Below, piece after piece: positions 44,426-53,806 of a stretch of DNA of 64,000 nucleotides. Position 1 is the stretch's first letter. Each line of letters starts with the position of its first letter. The notes under the pieces are model-generated. The model ran no database searches. It was not told the DNA's origin and saw nothing but the letters and a program-made list of their open reading frames with translations. The position numbers were made by a program, and so were the translations under genes. Source of the DNA: Mesorhizobium sp. WSM3859 (GTDB lineage Bacteria > Pseudomonadota > Alphaproteobacteria > Rhizobiales > Rhizobiaceae); NCBI RefSeq assembly GCF_002295065.1, contig NZ_NSGG01000004.1, forward strand, positions 496,001-560,000, in the 5' to 3' direction.

Positions 44426-45106
44426 ATGTCAGCGCGCATTGACTTGATACCGCTTCAACCGGGCGACCGTGCGCCGAACGTGGTGCTCGACGCCATCACC
44501 CAGGATGGCAAGATTGCGCTTGACGACTTTCGCGGACAAAAACCGGTGCTGGTCGGCCTGTTTCGAGGTCTGCATTGCGCGTTCTGCCGGCGCCATATCG
44601 CCGCCCAGGCGCGGCTTGATCCGGAGCTGCGCGAAAAGGGCGTGGGGAGCCTGACGGTGGTCAACACCCCGATCGAGCGGGCGCGTCTCTATTTCCGTTA
44701 CCACCCGATGCCGAATCTGCTTGCGGCCTCCGACCCTGAACGCGCTTCGCATCGTGCTTTTGGACTGCCCAATCTCGAATTCACCCAAGACGAGACGAAC
44801 TGGCCGTACAAGGTCTCGATGGCAGCGGCAAAGGATCTGCGGGTCGACATACCAGGCGAGTTGCCCGGCCCAATGGATCCTTTTGCGGCCAGCGAATTCC
44901 TAGAAAAGAGGGATCCTTACGAGGTGACCGAAGCCGACGAGCAGATGATGGCGACGGGACACGGACAACTGATCGGCCAGTTCCTACTGGACCGGCAGGG
45001 GATCGTCCGCTGGAGCTTCACGGAAGTTCCGGAGGGTGGGCGATACATGTTCGCGGCGCCGAGCCCGCAGGAACTGATGTCGGCCGTGTCGCAAGTCGCC
45101 CAATAG
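44426..45106 (+). CDS. Redoxin-domain (peroxiredoxin-like) protein
   Basis: 226 residues from ATG 44426, with GGGAGGT just upstream. Thioredoxin fold: PGDRAPNVVLDAITQDGK, then RGLHCAFCRRHI with a CxxC pair, as in AhpC/TSA-like redoxins. The C-terminal part (HGQLIGQFLLDRQGIVRWSF) is the usual closing sheet. It likely reduces peroxides or disulfides. It starts 19 bases after the cyclase stop, so it may be co-transcribed with it. Confidence 0.8.
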   Translation: MSARIDLIPLQPGDRAPNVVLDAITQDGKIALDDFRGQKPVLVGLFRGLHCAFCRRHIAAQARLDPELREKGVGSLTVVNTPIERARLYFRYHPMPNLLAASDPERASHRAFGLPNLEFTQDETNWPYKVSMAAAKDLRVDIPGELPGPMDPFAASEFLEKRDPYEVTEADEQMMATGHGQLIGQFLLDRQGIVRWSFTEVPEGGRYMFAAPSPQELMSAVSQVAQ

Positions 45107-45288
45107 TCTTACGAACGAGGCAACCGAACAAAAAAGCGGCAATGCTTTCTGTCGTCTTTGGACGCAGCCGAAGCTGTACTTTATGCGGTTGCGAGATCAC
45201 ACAGTTAATTGAATCAATGGTTCTTGCACGTCCTCTGGACCTGCCGTTGTTTGTGCGCCGCCCTCCTAACTTGGCTAGAGTTCTTAGC

Positions 45289-45672
45289 ATGCTGGACGCC
45301 ATTCACCACGTCGCGCTCATCTGCACCGACTACGACCGGTCGCGACGGTTCTACGTCGAACTCCTTGGCCTCGATGTGATCCGGGAGGTCTATCGGGAGG
45401 AGCGGCAATCATGGAAGGCGGATCTGCGGATCGGGTCCGTCCAGCTGGAATTGTTCTCCTTCCCTTCGCCGGCGACGCGGCCGTCCCATCCAGAGGCGAC
45501 AGGCCTCAGGCATCTGGCATTCGCCGTCGCGAATCTTGACCCCGTAATTATGCGCCTGGAAGCCGCCGGCATTACCGTCGAGCCAATCCGGATCGACCCA
45601 TATACAGACCAACGGTTCACCTTTTTCAGCGACCCGGATGGGTTGCCGCTGGAACTCTACGAAGCGCCGTAA
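45289..45672 (+). CDS. VOC-family protein (glyoxalase-like, YaeR/GloA2 type)
   Basis: 127 residues from ATG 45289, which gives the normal length; upstream starts to 45142 add non-family sequence. Two beta-alpha-beta-beta-beta modules: MLDAIHHVALICTDYDRSRR (His ligand at 6 or 7) and TGLRHLAFAVANLD, with Glu ligands in VQLELFSF and LPLELYEAP. It is a metal-dependent lyase or isomerase of the glyoxalase fold; the substrate is unknown. Confidence 0.83.
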   Translation: MLDAIHHVALICTDYDRSRRFYVELLGLDVIREVYREERQSWKADLRIGSVQLELFSFPSPATRPSHPEATGLRHLAFAVANLDPVIMRLEAAGITVEPIRIDPYTDQRFTFFSDPDGLPLELYEAP

Positions 45673-45989
45673 GGAACGCGACCACGTCGTCGGAGGTGGG
45701 AACGACAGCCGGTAGATGTAGTCCACCAACGCGGTTCGTCACCGAACTCCCAGAGCAATTCCAGGAAAAGTGTGTAACGGTTTTCCGTCCGGAATTGCGT
45801 AGAAACAAACACTTAGAGCGGTTCGGCGATTCCGTGAAACGCTGAACCGTTCTAACGACGGGCTAGGAAGCCGACTGCTCTGCGCCAGATATTGGCCAAT
45901 GGCACGACCTGGCCGTCTTGCTGGCTCGCCGGCAGAGACCGACAGATAGGGGCGAAATTTTTGATCGGCGATCGTTGGCTGGAGGATGA
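45673..45989. other. 317-base gap holding a mosaic repeat
   Basis: No gene. The central third is repeat copy C (45751-45856). The last 60 bases should carry the promoter of the epoxide hydrolase gene, whose GGAGGATGA ribosome site is clear. The first 78 bases contain nothing recognised. Confidence 0.6.
45751..45856. repeat. Intergenic mosaic element, GCAATTCC family, copy C (inverted)
   Basis: Arms GCAATTCC (45755-45762) and GGAATTGC (45791-45798) form module 1. Module 2 is an AGCGGTTC/GAACCGTT hairpin at about 45816-45852. Reverse-complemented, it aligns with copy B along both modules. Confidence 0.75.
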
Positions 45990-47165
45990 ATGACAGTCAG
46001 GCCCTTTCACATCGACATACCGGACTCCGACGTGCGGGATCTTCAAGACAGGCTGGCGCGCACCCGGTGGCCTTCGGTTGTTGCGCCCGACTCCTGGGAC
46101 GACGGGGCCGGCTTGTCGTTCATGACGCATCTCGTCGATCACTGGCGGCATCGATTCGATTGGCGAGCGCAGGAAACGCGTCTCAACGCGCTGCCGCACT
46201 ACCTGGCGCGTGTGGAAGGCCAGGACATCCACTTCCTGCACCAGCCTGGGACCGGGCCTTCGCCGATGCCGCTCATTCTGACTCACGGCTGGCCCGGCTC
46301 ATTCGTCGAGTTCGAACATCTGATGCCGATGCTTGCCGATCCAGGTTCGCATGGCGGCGATCCGGCGGATGCCTTCCATGTCGTCGTGCCTTCGCTCCCC
46401 GGCTACGGCTTTTCCGCTCCACCGCAGAAGGCCGGCACCAGTTCGCGCGAGATCGCGGGCCTGTGGCGAGGCCTCATGGCGATGCTCGGATATGGTCGCT
46501 TCGGCGCGCAGGGCGGCGATATTGGTGCCGGCGTGTCGATCTGGCTGGCGCGTCTCTATTCGGACAGCGTCTTGGGCGTTCATCTCAACTACGTGCCCGC
46601 CAGCTTTCAGCCGTGGCTCGAACAAGCGCAGCCATTGACCAGCGAGGAACAGGCCTTCCTCGACAAGCGCGCATACTGGTCGGCGCTGGAAGGCGCCTAC
46701 GGCGCGCTGCACGCGACGAAGCCGCAAACGCTCGCGTTTTCGCTCAACGATTCCCCGGTCGGTCTTGCCGCCTGGATCGTCGAGAAGGTCCGCTCATGGA
46801 GCGATTGCGGCGGCGACCTTGAGAGTTGCATTTCGCTTGATACGCTGCTGACCGACATCTCGCTCTACTGGTTCAGCGACAGCCTGGCCCATTCGCTTAG
46901 GCTCTATAAGGAGAACCGGCTTCAGCCGCTGACCTTCCGGGCGGGTGAAGAGGTGGTGCCGCCGCTGGGCGTTGCGGTCTTTCCCAAAGAGTTGCCGATG
47001 CCGCCGCGGTCCTGGATGGAGCGCGTGTTCAACGTCGAGCGATGGACGACCATGACTGTGGGCGGGCATTTCGCCGCTCTGGAGCAGCCGGAACTGCTCG
47101 CTGAAGAGGTGCGCGCGTTCTTCAAGCCGCTGCGGCCGGCTCTCGTAGTGGCGAGGTCCGCGTAA
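45990..47165 (+). CDS. Epoxide hydrolase family protein (alpha/beta hydrolase with EHN domain)
   Basis: 391 residues. The N-terminal EHN domain begins FHIDIPDSDVRDLQDRLART. The core has the oxyanion motif HGWPGS (99-104), nucleophile D177 in AQGGDIGAG, and the catalytic His in GGHFAALEQPE near the C-terminus. It is expected to hydrolyse an epoxide to a diol by an Asp-ester mechanism. GGAGG lies four bases from the ATG region. Confidence 0.9.
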   Translation: MTVRPFHIDIPDSDVRDLQDRLARTRWPSVVAPDSWDDGAGLSFMTHLVDHWRHRFDWRAQETRLNALPHYLARVEGQDIHFLHQPGTGPSPMPLILTHGWPGSFVEFEHLMPMLADPGSHGGDPADAFHVVVPSLPGYGFSAPPQKAGTSSREIAGLWRGLMAMLGYGRFGAQGGDIGAGVSIWLARLYSDSVLGVHLNYVPASFQPWLEQAQPLTSEEQAFLDKRAYWSALEGAYGALHATKPQTLAFSLNDSPVGLAAWIVEKVRSWSDCGGDLESCISLDTLLTDISLYWFSDSLAHSLRLYKENRLQPLTFRAGEEVVPPLGVAVFPKELPMPPRSWMERVFNVERWTTMTVGGHFAALEQPELLAEEVRAFFKPLRPALVVARSA

Positions 47166-47343
47166 CTGCCGCTACCGCTCACCGTTCGAGGCGACAGAAG
47201 CGCTGCCTTGTAGCCAGCCTGCAATGGCCGCTTCGCGCAAGAAGTGGGTGGCGCTCTCCTCAGTCGATTCGCGGCGTGCACAGGCTGCCTGGCAGGGACA
47301 GGCGGGCCTCCTTGTCGTTTTCGAGAGGCGGATGGCGCGGCCC

Positions 47344-48213
47344 TCAGGCCGCGCTCGCGATCCCGGTCGCAAAGCCGCGATAGGTGTGCAAGGGGCGGCC
47401 CAAAATACTGGTCAGCCGTACAACGTCATCGGCCTCCGGGATCATGCCATCGCTGACATAGCGCTCGGCCATCAGGCGCATCTCGTAGGCCGTCCATTTC
47501 GGCATGAAGTTCGCCATGTTCTGCTCGAACGCGCCGGGATCGTCGCCCCCATAGACCACCTGGCGACCCAGAAGGTCCGACCAGATCTTAGCCACGTCCG
47601 GGCCGGTCAGCGTGTCGGGTCCCACCACGTTGATGGTCTCGATCGGCAGCTTGCCGGGCGCGGATTCGCGGCGGATCAGCTCGATCGCGGCCACTTCGGC
47701 GATGTCGCGAGCGTCGACCATGGCTACGCCTTTGCTGCCAATCGGCATCGGATAGACGCCGTGCTCCATAATGACGTCCTTTACCATCGACTCGTTGTCG
47801 ATGAAGTAGGTCGGACGCAAGATCGTGGCGCTGAAGTCCATCTGCACCAGCATGCGCTCGGCGCCGAACTTCACGGCGAAATGCGGGACGTTCACCGCCC
47901 GATCGGCTTCGAACACCGAGAGATAGACGACACGGTCGACGCCCGCTTCGCGAGCAACGTTGAGCGTGATGATTGCCTGGGCAAATTCGTCACCCGTGAC
48001 GGCATTGAGTAGGAAGAGCGTGCTCACGTCTTTGAAGGCGCTGCGCAGTGCATCGATGTCGAGGAGATCGCCCTTGGCGACATCGACACCGGTCGGGAAG
48101 CTGGCTTTCGCGGGATCACGAGTCAGCACACGCACCGTTGCGCCGCGCTGAAGGAGTTGGTCGACGACATGGCGGCCGACGCGGCCGGTGGCACCTGTAA
48201 CGAGGATGGTCAT
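47344..48213 (-). CDS. NmrA-type NAD(P)-binding oxidoreductase
   Basis: 289 residues. MTILVTGATGRVGRHVVDQL is the Rossmann GxxGxxG motif of atypical short-chain dehydrogenases. The Tyr-Lys active pair of classical SDRs is not in its usual place, pointing to NmrA-like redox sensing or quinone reduction. It is divergent from a LysR gene, a layout in which the LysR protein often controls the reductase. It is a distant paralogue of the protein at 49423-50277. Confidence 0.83.
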   Translation of the reverse strand: MTILVTGATGRVGRHVVDQLLQRGATVRVLTRDPAKASFPTGVDVAKGDLLDIDALRSAFKDVSTLFLLNAVTGDEFAQAIITLNVAREAGVDRVVYLSVFEADRAVNVPHFAVKFGAERMLVQMDFSATILRPTYFIDNESMVKDVIMEHGVYPMPIGSKGVAMVDARDIAEVAAIELIRRESAPGKLPIETINVVGPDTLTGPDVAKIWSDLLGRQVVYGGDDPGAFEQNMANFMPKWTAYEMRLMAERYVSDGMIPEADDVVRLTSILGRPLHTYRGFATGIASAA

Positions 48214-48332
48214 TGGGGATTCACTTTCTGCTTGAGTTAAAAGGCACGCTCAAAATGAGCGATCCAAATTCATCCCGATAGATGGTATGTTTGGACAGGT
48301 CGTCTCATTGGTGGAACAGAAAGAACAGGATC

Positions 48333-49226
48333 GTGGATCTTCTCGCTCTTGCCGACTTCAACCTGGTGGCCCGCCACGGCGGGTTCGGAAAGGCCTCGCG
48401 CGCCGCCGGCCGGCCAAAGGCGACTCTTTCCAGACGCGTGGCCGATCTCGAGGCAAGTCTTGATCTGCGCCTGTTCGAACGTGGCGCGCGGACGCTCAAG
48501 CTCACGGAAGAGGGACGAGCCCTGTTTGAACGAACGGGCTTTCTGCTCACAGAGCTTGATGAGACGGCGAAGGCGATCGCTTCGGGCGGCCATATCCCGC
48601 GTGGCCGGCTACGCATCAGCGCGCCACTGCTCTTTTCTCAGACCGCGATCGGAAAGCTCGCGGCCGGCTTTGTCCTTAGATACCCGGAGGTTCGGTTGGA
48701 GATCACCACGGAAGACAGGGCCGTGGACATGATCGAAGAAGCCTACGACCTCGTCATCCGGGTCAATCCGGAGCCGGATGCCACCCTTGTTGGGCGAGTG
48801 TTCCTGCGCGATCGGCTGGTGGTGGTGGCCAGTCCGCGCCTGACGCTGCCAGCCTCGGGAGGTCTCGTTCCCGCGATCAGTCGAGGCTCGTTGAACGAGT
48901 CCGAAGCCTGGCAAGTCACGACCTCGTCCGGCAAGTCGACGATTAACGCCAAGCCAGTGCTCAGCCTAGCGTCGTTCGTTATGGTCCGGGATGCGGTGCG
49001 CATGGGGCTCGGCGCCGCGCGCCTGCCGTTGTCGCTTGCCAGCGGCGATCTGGCTGCCGGCACGCTTGTGCATTGGGGGGATGTATCAGGGCCCGAGACG
49101 GCGCTTTGGGCTCTTTATCCCTCGAGGCGTTTGCTCAGCCCCCGCGTGTCAGTGTTCCTCGACTACTTGAAGGAAGCCTTTCCGCAGGGGACGGCTGGTG
49201 AATTGGCAGCCTATGTCGCGGACTGA
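48333..49226 (+). CDS. LysR-family transcriptional regulator
   Basis: About 297 residues from GTG 48333; ATG 48282 adds 17 less likely residues. Winged HTH at residues 1-60 (LADFNLVARHGGFGKASRAA, ATLSRRVADLE). Effector domain: RLRISAPLLFSQTAIGKL and the periplasmic-binding-protein-like fold. It probably regulates the divergent NmrA-like gene through the 119-base intergenic region. Confidence 0.87.
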   Translation: MDLLALADFNLVARHGGFGKASRAAGRPKATLSRRVADLEASLDLRLFERGARTLKLTEEGRALFERTGFLLTELDETAKAIASGGHIPRGRLRISAPLLFSQTAIGKLAAGFVLRYPEVRLEITTEDRAVDMIEEAYDLVIRVNPEPDATLVGRVFLRDRLVVVASPRLTLPASGGLVPAISRGSLNESEAWQVTTSSGKSTINAKPVLSLASFVMVRDAVRMGLGAARLPLSLASGDLAAGTLVHWGDVSGPETALWALYPSRRLLSPRVSVFLDYLKEAFPQGTAGELAAYVAD

Positions 49227-49422
49227 ACAATTCGGCCACCCTTTCCTATGTGCCCACCTCTGCAGCGCCAAAAACGGCGAACAAGACAAGCGGAGCAAGT
49301 GGGAAAACTCCGGCTGGCGCTGGCACCAACGGCCGTCACCATGGCGGCCGCGGTGTTGAGCGTGTTGCGCAACGCGTGTTCCATGCCCGTTCTGTCAACG
49401 TGACATCGGCTGAGCGCCTGGC

Positions 49423-50277
49423 TCAGCCGTGCAAGGAGGCCGCGACGAGGCTCTGCATCGAGGTGGTCGGACGACCGATCAGCTGCCCCAATGCGCCACC
49501 GTCGTCGAACAGCGCCCCGCGTGAGGCAGCGGCGTCGGCATCGGCCAGAAGTGCAGCGAGATCGGCTGGCACGCCGGCGCCCATCAACACATCCCTGTAG
49601 TCTGCCTCGGACAGGTCGTTGTAGATGATCGTCTTGCCCGATTGCCGCGAGACCTCCATCGCAAGCTCGGCAAATGTGAAGGCATGGTCTGCGGCGAGCT
49701 CATGGGTCTTCCCCGCCTGGCCGCTGGCCGTCAGTACCGCAGCCGCGGCCTCGGCATAGTCCTGCCGCGCCGCGGATGAGAAGCGCCCGTCCTTCGCGGC
49801 GCCGACGAAGGCGCCGTGCTCAAGCGCTGCCGGGAGCGCCATGAGATGGTTTTCGGCGTACCAGCCATTGCGCAGGATCACGGCGGGCAGGCCCGAGGCA
49901 GCGATGACCTCCTCCGTTTGCCGATGCTCGATCGCGAGCATCGCGGGCGACGTGTCGGCGTGCAGCATGCTCGTGTAGGCGATCAGCGAAACGCCGGCCG
50001 CTCTTGCTGCGTCGATCACGGCACGATGCCGCGGAAGGCGGCCCCTGACTTCGGTCGAGGAAATCAAGAGCAGCTTCTCGATGCCGGCCAGCGCCGAACG
50101 GAGCGTGTCGGGCCGGCTATAGTCGGCCTCGCGCACGATCACGCCGCGTTCGGCCAGATCTCTGGCCTTTGCGGGGTTGCGAACCGCCGCGACGATCCGG
50201 TCGGCTGGAATGGTCTTTAGCAGCACCTCGATCACGAGGCGGCCCAGTTGTCCTGTTGCTCCAGTTACTGCGTACAT
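49423..50277 (-). CDS. QorB-like NAD(P)H:quinone oxidoreductase (NmrA-type SDR)
   Basis: 284 residues. MYAVTGATGQLGRLVIEVLL is the nucleotide-binding motif; AAVRNPAKARDLAERGV follows as in YtfG/QorB. Mid-region LIAYTSMLHADTS and RNGWYAENH match that group. It is expected to reduce quinones with NADPH in the cytosol. It is divergent from an HxlR gene, the same arrangement as E. coli ytfG-ytfH. Confidence 0.85.
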   Translation of the reverse strand: MYAVTGATGQLGRLVIEVLLKTIPADRIVAAVRNPAKARDLAERGVIVREADYSRPDTLRSALAGIEKLLLISSTEVRGRLPRHRAVIDAARAAGVSLIAYTSMLHADTSPAMLAIEHRQTEEVIAASGLPAVILRNGWYAENHLMALPAALEHGAFVGAAKDGRFSSAARQDYAEAAAAVLTASGQAGKTHELAADHAFTFAELAMEVSRQSGKTIIYNDLSEADYRDVLMGAGVPADLAALLADADAAASRGALFDDGGALGQLIGRPTTSMQSLVAASLHG

Positions 50278-50343
50278 CGTTCAGTCCATTTCATGGTTGG
50301 GATGGATACGGGAGCCTTACATAGCGGCCATAGTTACCAACGG

Positions 50344-50383
50344 AAACCACGTACCTAGTGGTTACCGCCATTTTCCGGTAACC
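50344..50383. promoter_or_regulatory. Palindromic operator between the QorB-like and HxlR genes
   Basis: AACCAC (50345-50350), a seven-base spacer, GTGGTT (50358-50363); the arms extend to nine bases with one mismatch. A GGTAACC follows at 50377-50383 and a further GTTACC lies upstream at about 50333. Repeated GTTACC-type motifs suggest a dimeric winged-helix repressor covering both promoters. Confidence 0.5.
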
Positions 50384-50412
50384 AGCTGGAAACTGCCGGT
50401 GAAGGATGGGCG

Positions 50413-50760
50413 ATGGTTCTCAAGGTACGAAAGACGGTAAAGGCGCCTCTCGGCTGCCCGATGTCGCGGTGCATGGCTCTGCTTGGCGGCTGCTGGACGC
50501 CGGAGGTGCTCTGGTCCTTGAGCGAAGGCCCGCGCCGGTTCTCGGAATTGCGCCGCGATAATCCCTTCATCTCGGCGAAGGTCATGACGACCCGGCTGCG
50601 TGACCTTGAGCAGCGGGGCGTCCTGACCCGCCACGTCATGCCAACGTCGCCCCCAACGGTGGAATATGAGCTGACCTCATTGGGCCAGGAACTGCTCCCC
50701 GCGATCAGATCGATCGTCGAGGTCGGCTCGCGCCTGCTGCTGCGTGACTCTTCAGACTAA
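50413..50760 (+). CDS. HxlR-family transcriptional regulator
   Basis: 115 residues. The family core is clear: GCWTPEVLWSLSEGPRRFSEL and ISAKVMTTRLRDLEQRGVL (HTH and wing), then SPPTVEYELTSLGQEL. Three Cys near the start (C15, C20, C27) may sense quinones or electrophiles, as in QorR-type members. It probably represses the divergent QorB-like gene. The TAA stop coincides with the first bases of a long palindromic repeat. Confidence 0.88.
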   Translation: MVLKVRKTVKAPLGCPMSRCMALLGGCWTPEVLWSLSEGPRRFSELRRDNPFISAKVMTTRLRDLEQRGVLTRHVMPTSPPTVEYELTSLGQELLPAIRSIVEVGSRLLLRDSSD

Positions 50761-50903
50761 GGCGTGTTGATATTCAGGTGAGACCGGCCTGCAAATGGCG
50801 GTTTTCTGCGCTTCCGGTGCTCACGTACGAAAAGTACGCTCCGCTCCGGTTCTCGGAAACCACCATTTTCGGCGCGGCCTGACCTGAATCTCAACACGCC
50901 TTA
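50758..50903. repeat. 146-base palindromic element (MITE-like hairpin)
   Basis: TAAGGCGTGTTGA (50758-50770) and TCAACACGCCTTA (50891-50903) are perfect 13-base arms; pairing continues to 22 bases with one mismatch and resumes inside. The centre is CGTACGAAAAGTACG. No transposase. Non-autonomous elements of this kind occur in Mesorhizobium genomes. It may also terminate the HxlR transcript. Confidence 0.72.
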
Positions 50904-50957
50904 GAGCGGTCACGCGATTTGCTTGCCGAGAAAAAATTCCGAAGCTGGCGGCCGAAT

Positions 50958-50993
50958 TGGAATAATCTATCTCCTCAGACTTAGTGGAATAAT
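50958..50993 (+). promoter_or_regulatory. Direct repeat in the promoter of the sulfonate monooxygenase gene
   Basis: TGGAATAAT occurs at 50958-50966 and 50985-50993, 27 bases apart, within an A/T-rich stretch about 70 bases before the gene. It could be a binding site for a sulfur-starvation regulator. A related A/T-rich stretch with CTCAG and AATAAT lies before the sulfone monooxygenase gene (about 53720-53745). Confidence 0.35.
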
Positions 50994-51055
50994 ACCCTAT
51001 AGGGCGCTGCTTCACGGCCACGTCGAGGCAGTTTCACGCCTTAGGAACGACAGGC

Positions 51056-52228
51056 ATGGTTCACGAAACTCCCGACCGCATCAAAGTGCTATGGTTCCTG
51101 CCGACCCATGGCGACAGCCGCTATCTCGGGACCTCGGAAGGTGGCCGGGCGGTCGACCTGCCTTATCTGACGCAAGTGGCGCAGGCGGCCGACACGCTTG
51201 GCTATTACGGCGTGCTCCTGCCGACGGGCAGGTCCTGCGAGGATTCCTGGGTTATCGCATCGGCCCTGGCGCCGCTGACGCAACGGTTGCGTTTCCTGGT
51301 TGCGGTGCGGCCCGGTCTGCAGTCGCCGACGCTCGCGGCGCGCATGACGGCAACGCTCGACCGCATCTCGAACGGACGGCTGCTGATCAATGTCGTCACC
51401 GGCGGCGACCCGCTTGAGAACAAGGGCGACGGCATATTTCTGTCGCATGCCGAGCGCTATGAGGTGACGCAGGAATTCCTGCAGGTCTACAAGCGCGTGC
51501 TGAGCGGCGAGACGGTCGAGCATCAGGGCAAGCATTTCCGCATCGAGGATGGCCGCCTCCTGTTCCCGCCGGTGCAGACGCCCTATCCGCCGCTCTATTT
51601 CGGCGGGTCTTCCGATGCGGGATCGACCGTGGCGGCGCAGGAGATCGACAAATATCTGACCTGGGGCGAGCCGCCCGCCGATGTCGAGCGCAAGCTCGAC
51701 GGCGTGCGCGCGCTGGCCGAAAAAGCGGGGCGCAAACTTTCTTTCGGCATCCGCCTGCACGTCATCGCCCGCGAGACCACCGCAGAAGCCTGGGCCGCCG
51801 CGGATCGGCTGATCAGCCGGCTCGACGACGCGACCATCGCTTCGGCGCAGAAGGTTTTCGCGCGCATGGATTCGGTCGGCCAGGCGCGGATGAGCGCGCT
51901 GCATGGCGGCGACCGGTCCAAGCTGGAGATCGCGCCGAATCTGTGGGCCGGCGTCGGCCTGGTGCGCGGCGGCGCCGGCACGGCGCTGGTCGGCGATCCG
52001 GCCACGATCGCCGAGCGCATCGACGAATACCGGCGGCTCGGCATCGATACCTTTATCCTGTCCGGCTACCCGCATCTTGAAGAAGCCTATCGCTTCGGCG
52101 AACTGGTGCTGCCGCATTTGCCGACTGCGCATCAGGTCAAGGCGCCCGGCTCGTCCGTCAACACCGGTCCTTTCGGCGAAACGATCGCTGGCGACCATCG
52201 TCCGAAATCGCTCGCCAGCGCCTCGTGA
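51056..52228 (+). CDS. ssuD: FMNH2-dependent alkanesulfonate monooxygenase (SsuD type)
   Basis: 390 residues of the bacterial luciferase-like family. [20 protein letters not shown] is the SsuD opening, with the active-site Cys in [30 protein letters not shown] follows. It cleaves alkanesulfonates to an aldehyde and sulfite, using reduced flavin from a partner reductase such as that at 61559. AGGA lies nine bases ahead of the ATG. It overlaps the next gene by GTGA. Confidence 0.9.
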   Translation: MVHETPDRIKVLWFLPTHGDSRYLGTSEGGRAVDLPYLTQVAQAADTLGYYGVLLPTGRSCEDSWVIASALAPLTQRLRFLVAVRPGLQSPTLAARMTATLDRISNGRLLINVVTGGDPLENKGDGIFLSHAERYEVTQEFLQVYKRVLSGETVEHQGKHFRIEDGRLLFPPVQTPYPPLYFGGSSDAGSTVAAQEIDKYLTWGEPPADVERKLDGVRALAEKAGRKLSFGIRLHVIARETTAEAWAAADRLISRLDDATIASAQKVFARMDSVGQARMSALHGGDRSKLEIAPNLWAGVGLVRGGAGTALVGDPATIAERIDEYRRLGIDTFILSGYPHLEEAYRFGELVLPHLPTAHQVKAPGSSVNTGPFGETIAGDHRPKSLASAS

Positions 52229-53643
52229 ACGAGCTGCCGCCCCGGCTGCGAAGCCATGTCGTCATTCTCGGCGGCGGCTTCTCCGGTGCTGCCGTGGCCT
52301 GGCATCTGGCGCGCCAATCCGCGCGGCCATTGATCACCGTGATCGAGCCGCGTCCGTTCCTCGGCGGCGGGCTGGCCTATTCCAGCGAGGAGCCGTCGCA
52401 TCGCGTCAACGTGCCAGCCTCCAGGATGAGCCTGTCGCCGGACGAGCCGGAGCATTTTTCGCGCTGGTTGGCGCATGACGGCGAGGCCGAGCGCGACCCG
52501 GATGCGGCATGGAGCAACGGCGACATTTTTCCTAGGCGCCAGGTCTTCGGCCGCTACGTTGCCGAGCAACTGGCGCCGCATATCGCCAGCGGAGCGATCC
52601 GCCATGTTCGAGATCATGCCAGCGACGTGAAGCGCAACGGCGACGGCTGGATCGTGACCGCTTCCGGTCAACCGACCGCCGCCGACATGGTGGTTCTCGC
52701 CATGACGCACCCGTCGCCCGATGTTCCGGTCGCGCTGGAGCCGATCGCCGATGCGGATGGTTTCGTTGCCGATGTCTACTCTGGCGATGCGCTCGGTTCG
52801 ATCGCTCCCGACGCGTCGGTGCTGATCGTCGGCTCCGGCCTGACTTCGGCCGATACGGTGGCGGAGCTTGACCGTCGTGGCCATCGCGGGCGCATCCTGG
52901 CCGTGTCACGCCATGGATTGCGTTCGCGCGGGCACCCGCAGGTACGTGGCGAACCTTTTGGCGATTTCACTGCCATGCCGGCCACGACCGCGCTCGGATT
53001 GCTCGAAAATATCCGCTCGACGCTGGCAGCGGCCGACGCCGGCGGCGTCAACTGGCAGTCGGTCTTCGATCAACTGCGGCTGCAGGGACCGGTGATCTGG
53101 TCCGCTCTCAAGGAAGATCAGCGCACCCGGCTCGTGCGGCGGCTGCGCGCATTCTGGGACGTGCATCGCTTCCGCATCGCGCCGCAGGTCGAGGCGGTGC
53201 TCGATCGTCGCCGCGCCGAGGGCACGTTCGATAATATCGCCGCGAGCCTTGTGGGCTCGAACGACGACGGAGACGGCCTGGCCGTCACTTTGCGCCGGCG
53301 CGGCCAAAGGCAATTCGAGACGATGCATTTCGACGCGGTGATCAACACAACGGGGCCAGCGCATGGCAAGACGCTGCGGACCAATCCAGCGCTTCGCGCG
53401 CTCGCCGATGCCGGCTTGATCCGGATCGACAGCCATGGGCTCGGCATTGCAACCGGGCCCGACAGCCGCGCCGTCGGCCCGGACGGCGAGCCTGTGCCTG
53501 GCCTTTTCATTGCCGGGCCATTGGCACGCGGCACCTTCGGCGAGCTGATGGGCCTGCCGGAAGTGGCGCGTCACGCGCAAGCGGTCGCCTCGGAGATCGA
53601 AAGCCAGCTCGGCACCCTGTCGTCGTTCATGAGCGGGCGCTGA
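52225..53643 (+). CDS. FAD/NAD(P)-binding protein (NAD_binding_9 type)
   Basis: 472 residues with a GTG start overlapping the ssuD stop. [20 protein letters not shown] is the FAD-binding motif and [20 protein letters not shown] a second nucleotide site. [20 protein letters not shown] is the C-terminal FAD segment. Proteins of this family are often linked to sulfur metabolism genes. It may supply electrons or oxidise a sulfur intermediate; the reaction is unknown. Confidence 0.8.
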   Translation: MNELPPRLRSHVVILGGGFSGAAVAWHLARQSARPLITVIEPRPFLGGGLAYSSEEPSHRVNVPASRMSLSPDEPEHFSRWLAHDGEAERDPDAAWSNGDIFPRRQVFGRYVAEQLAPHIASGAIRHVRDHASDVKRNGDGWIVTASGQPTAADMVVLAMTHPSPDVPVALEPIADADGFVADVYSGDALGSIAPDASVLIVGSGLTSADTVAELDRRGHRGRILAVSRHGLRSRGHPQVRGEPFGDFTAMPATTALGLLENIRSTLAAADAGGVNWQSVFDQLRLQGPVIWSALKEDQRTRLVRRLRAFWDVHRFRIAPQVEAVLDRRRAEGTFDNIAASLVGSNDDGDGLAVTLRRRGQRQFETMHFDAVINTTGPAHGKTLRTNPALRALADAGLIRIDSHGLGIATGPDSRAVGPDGEPVPGLFIAGPLARGTFGELMGLPEVARHAQAVASEIESQLGTLSSFMSGR

Positions 53644-53806
53644 AAATCCACGACGGCGCAGGCAAGCGAATTGGTATTTCCGTCCGGGCGCGGCCATCAA
53701 AACGGAAAATCCTACTTTGTATATATACTCAGTAGACTAATAATTGGCGACGAGATCCGGCCACGTCCGGATCAATCGATGGGACAGGCCAAACCGGGAG
53801 ATCTCC

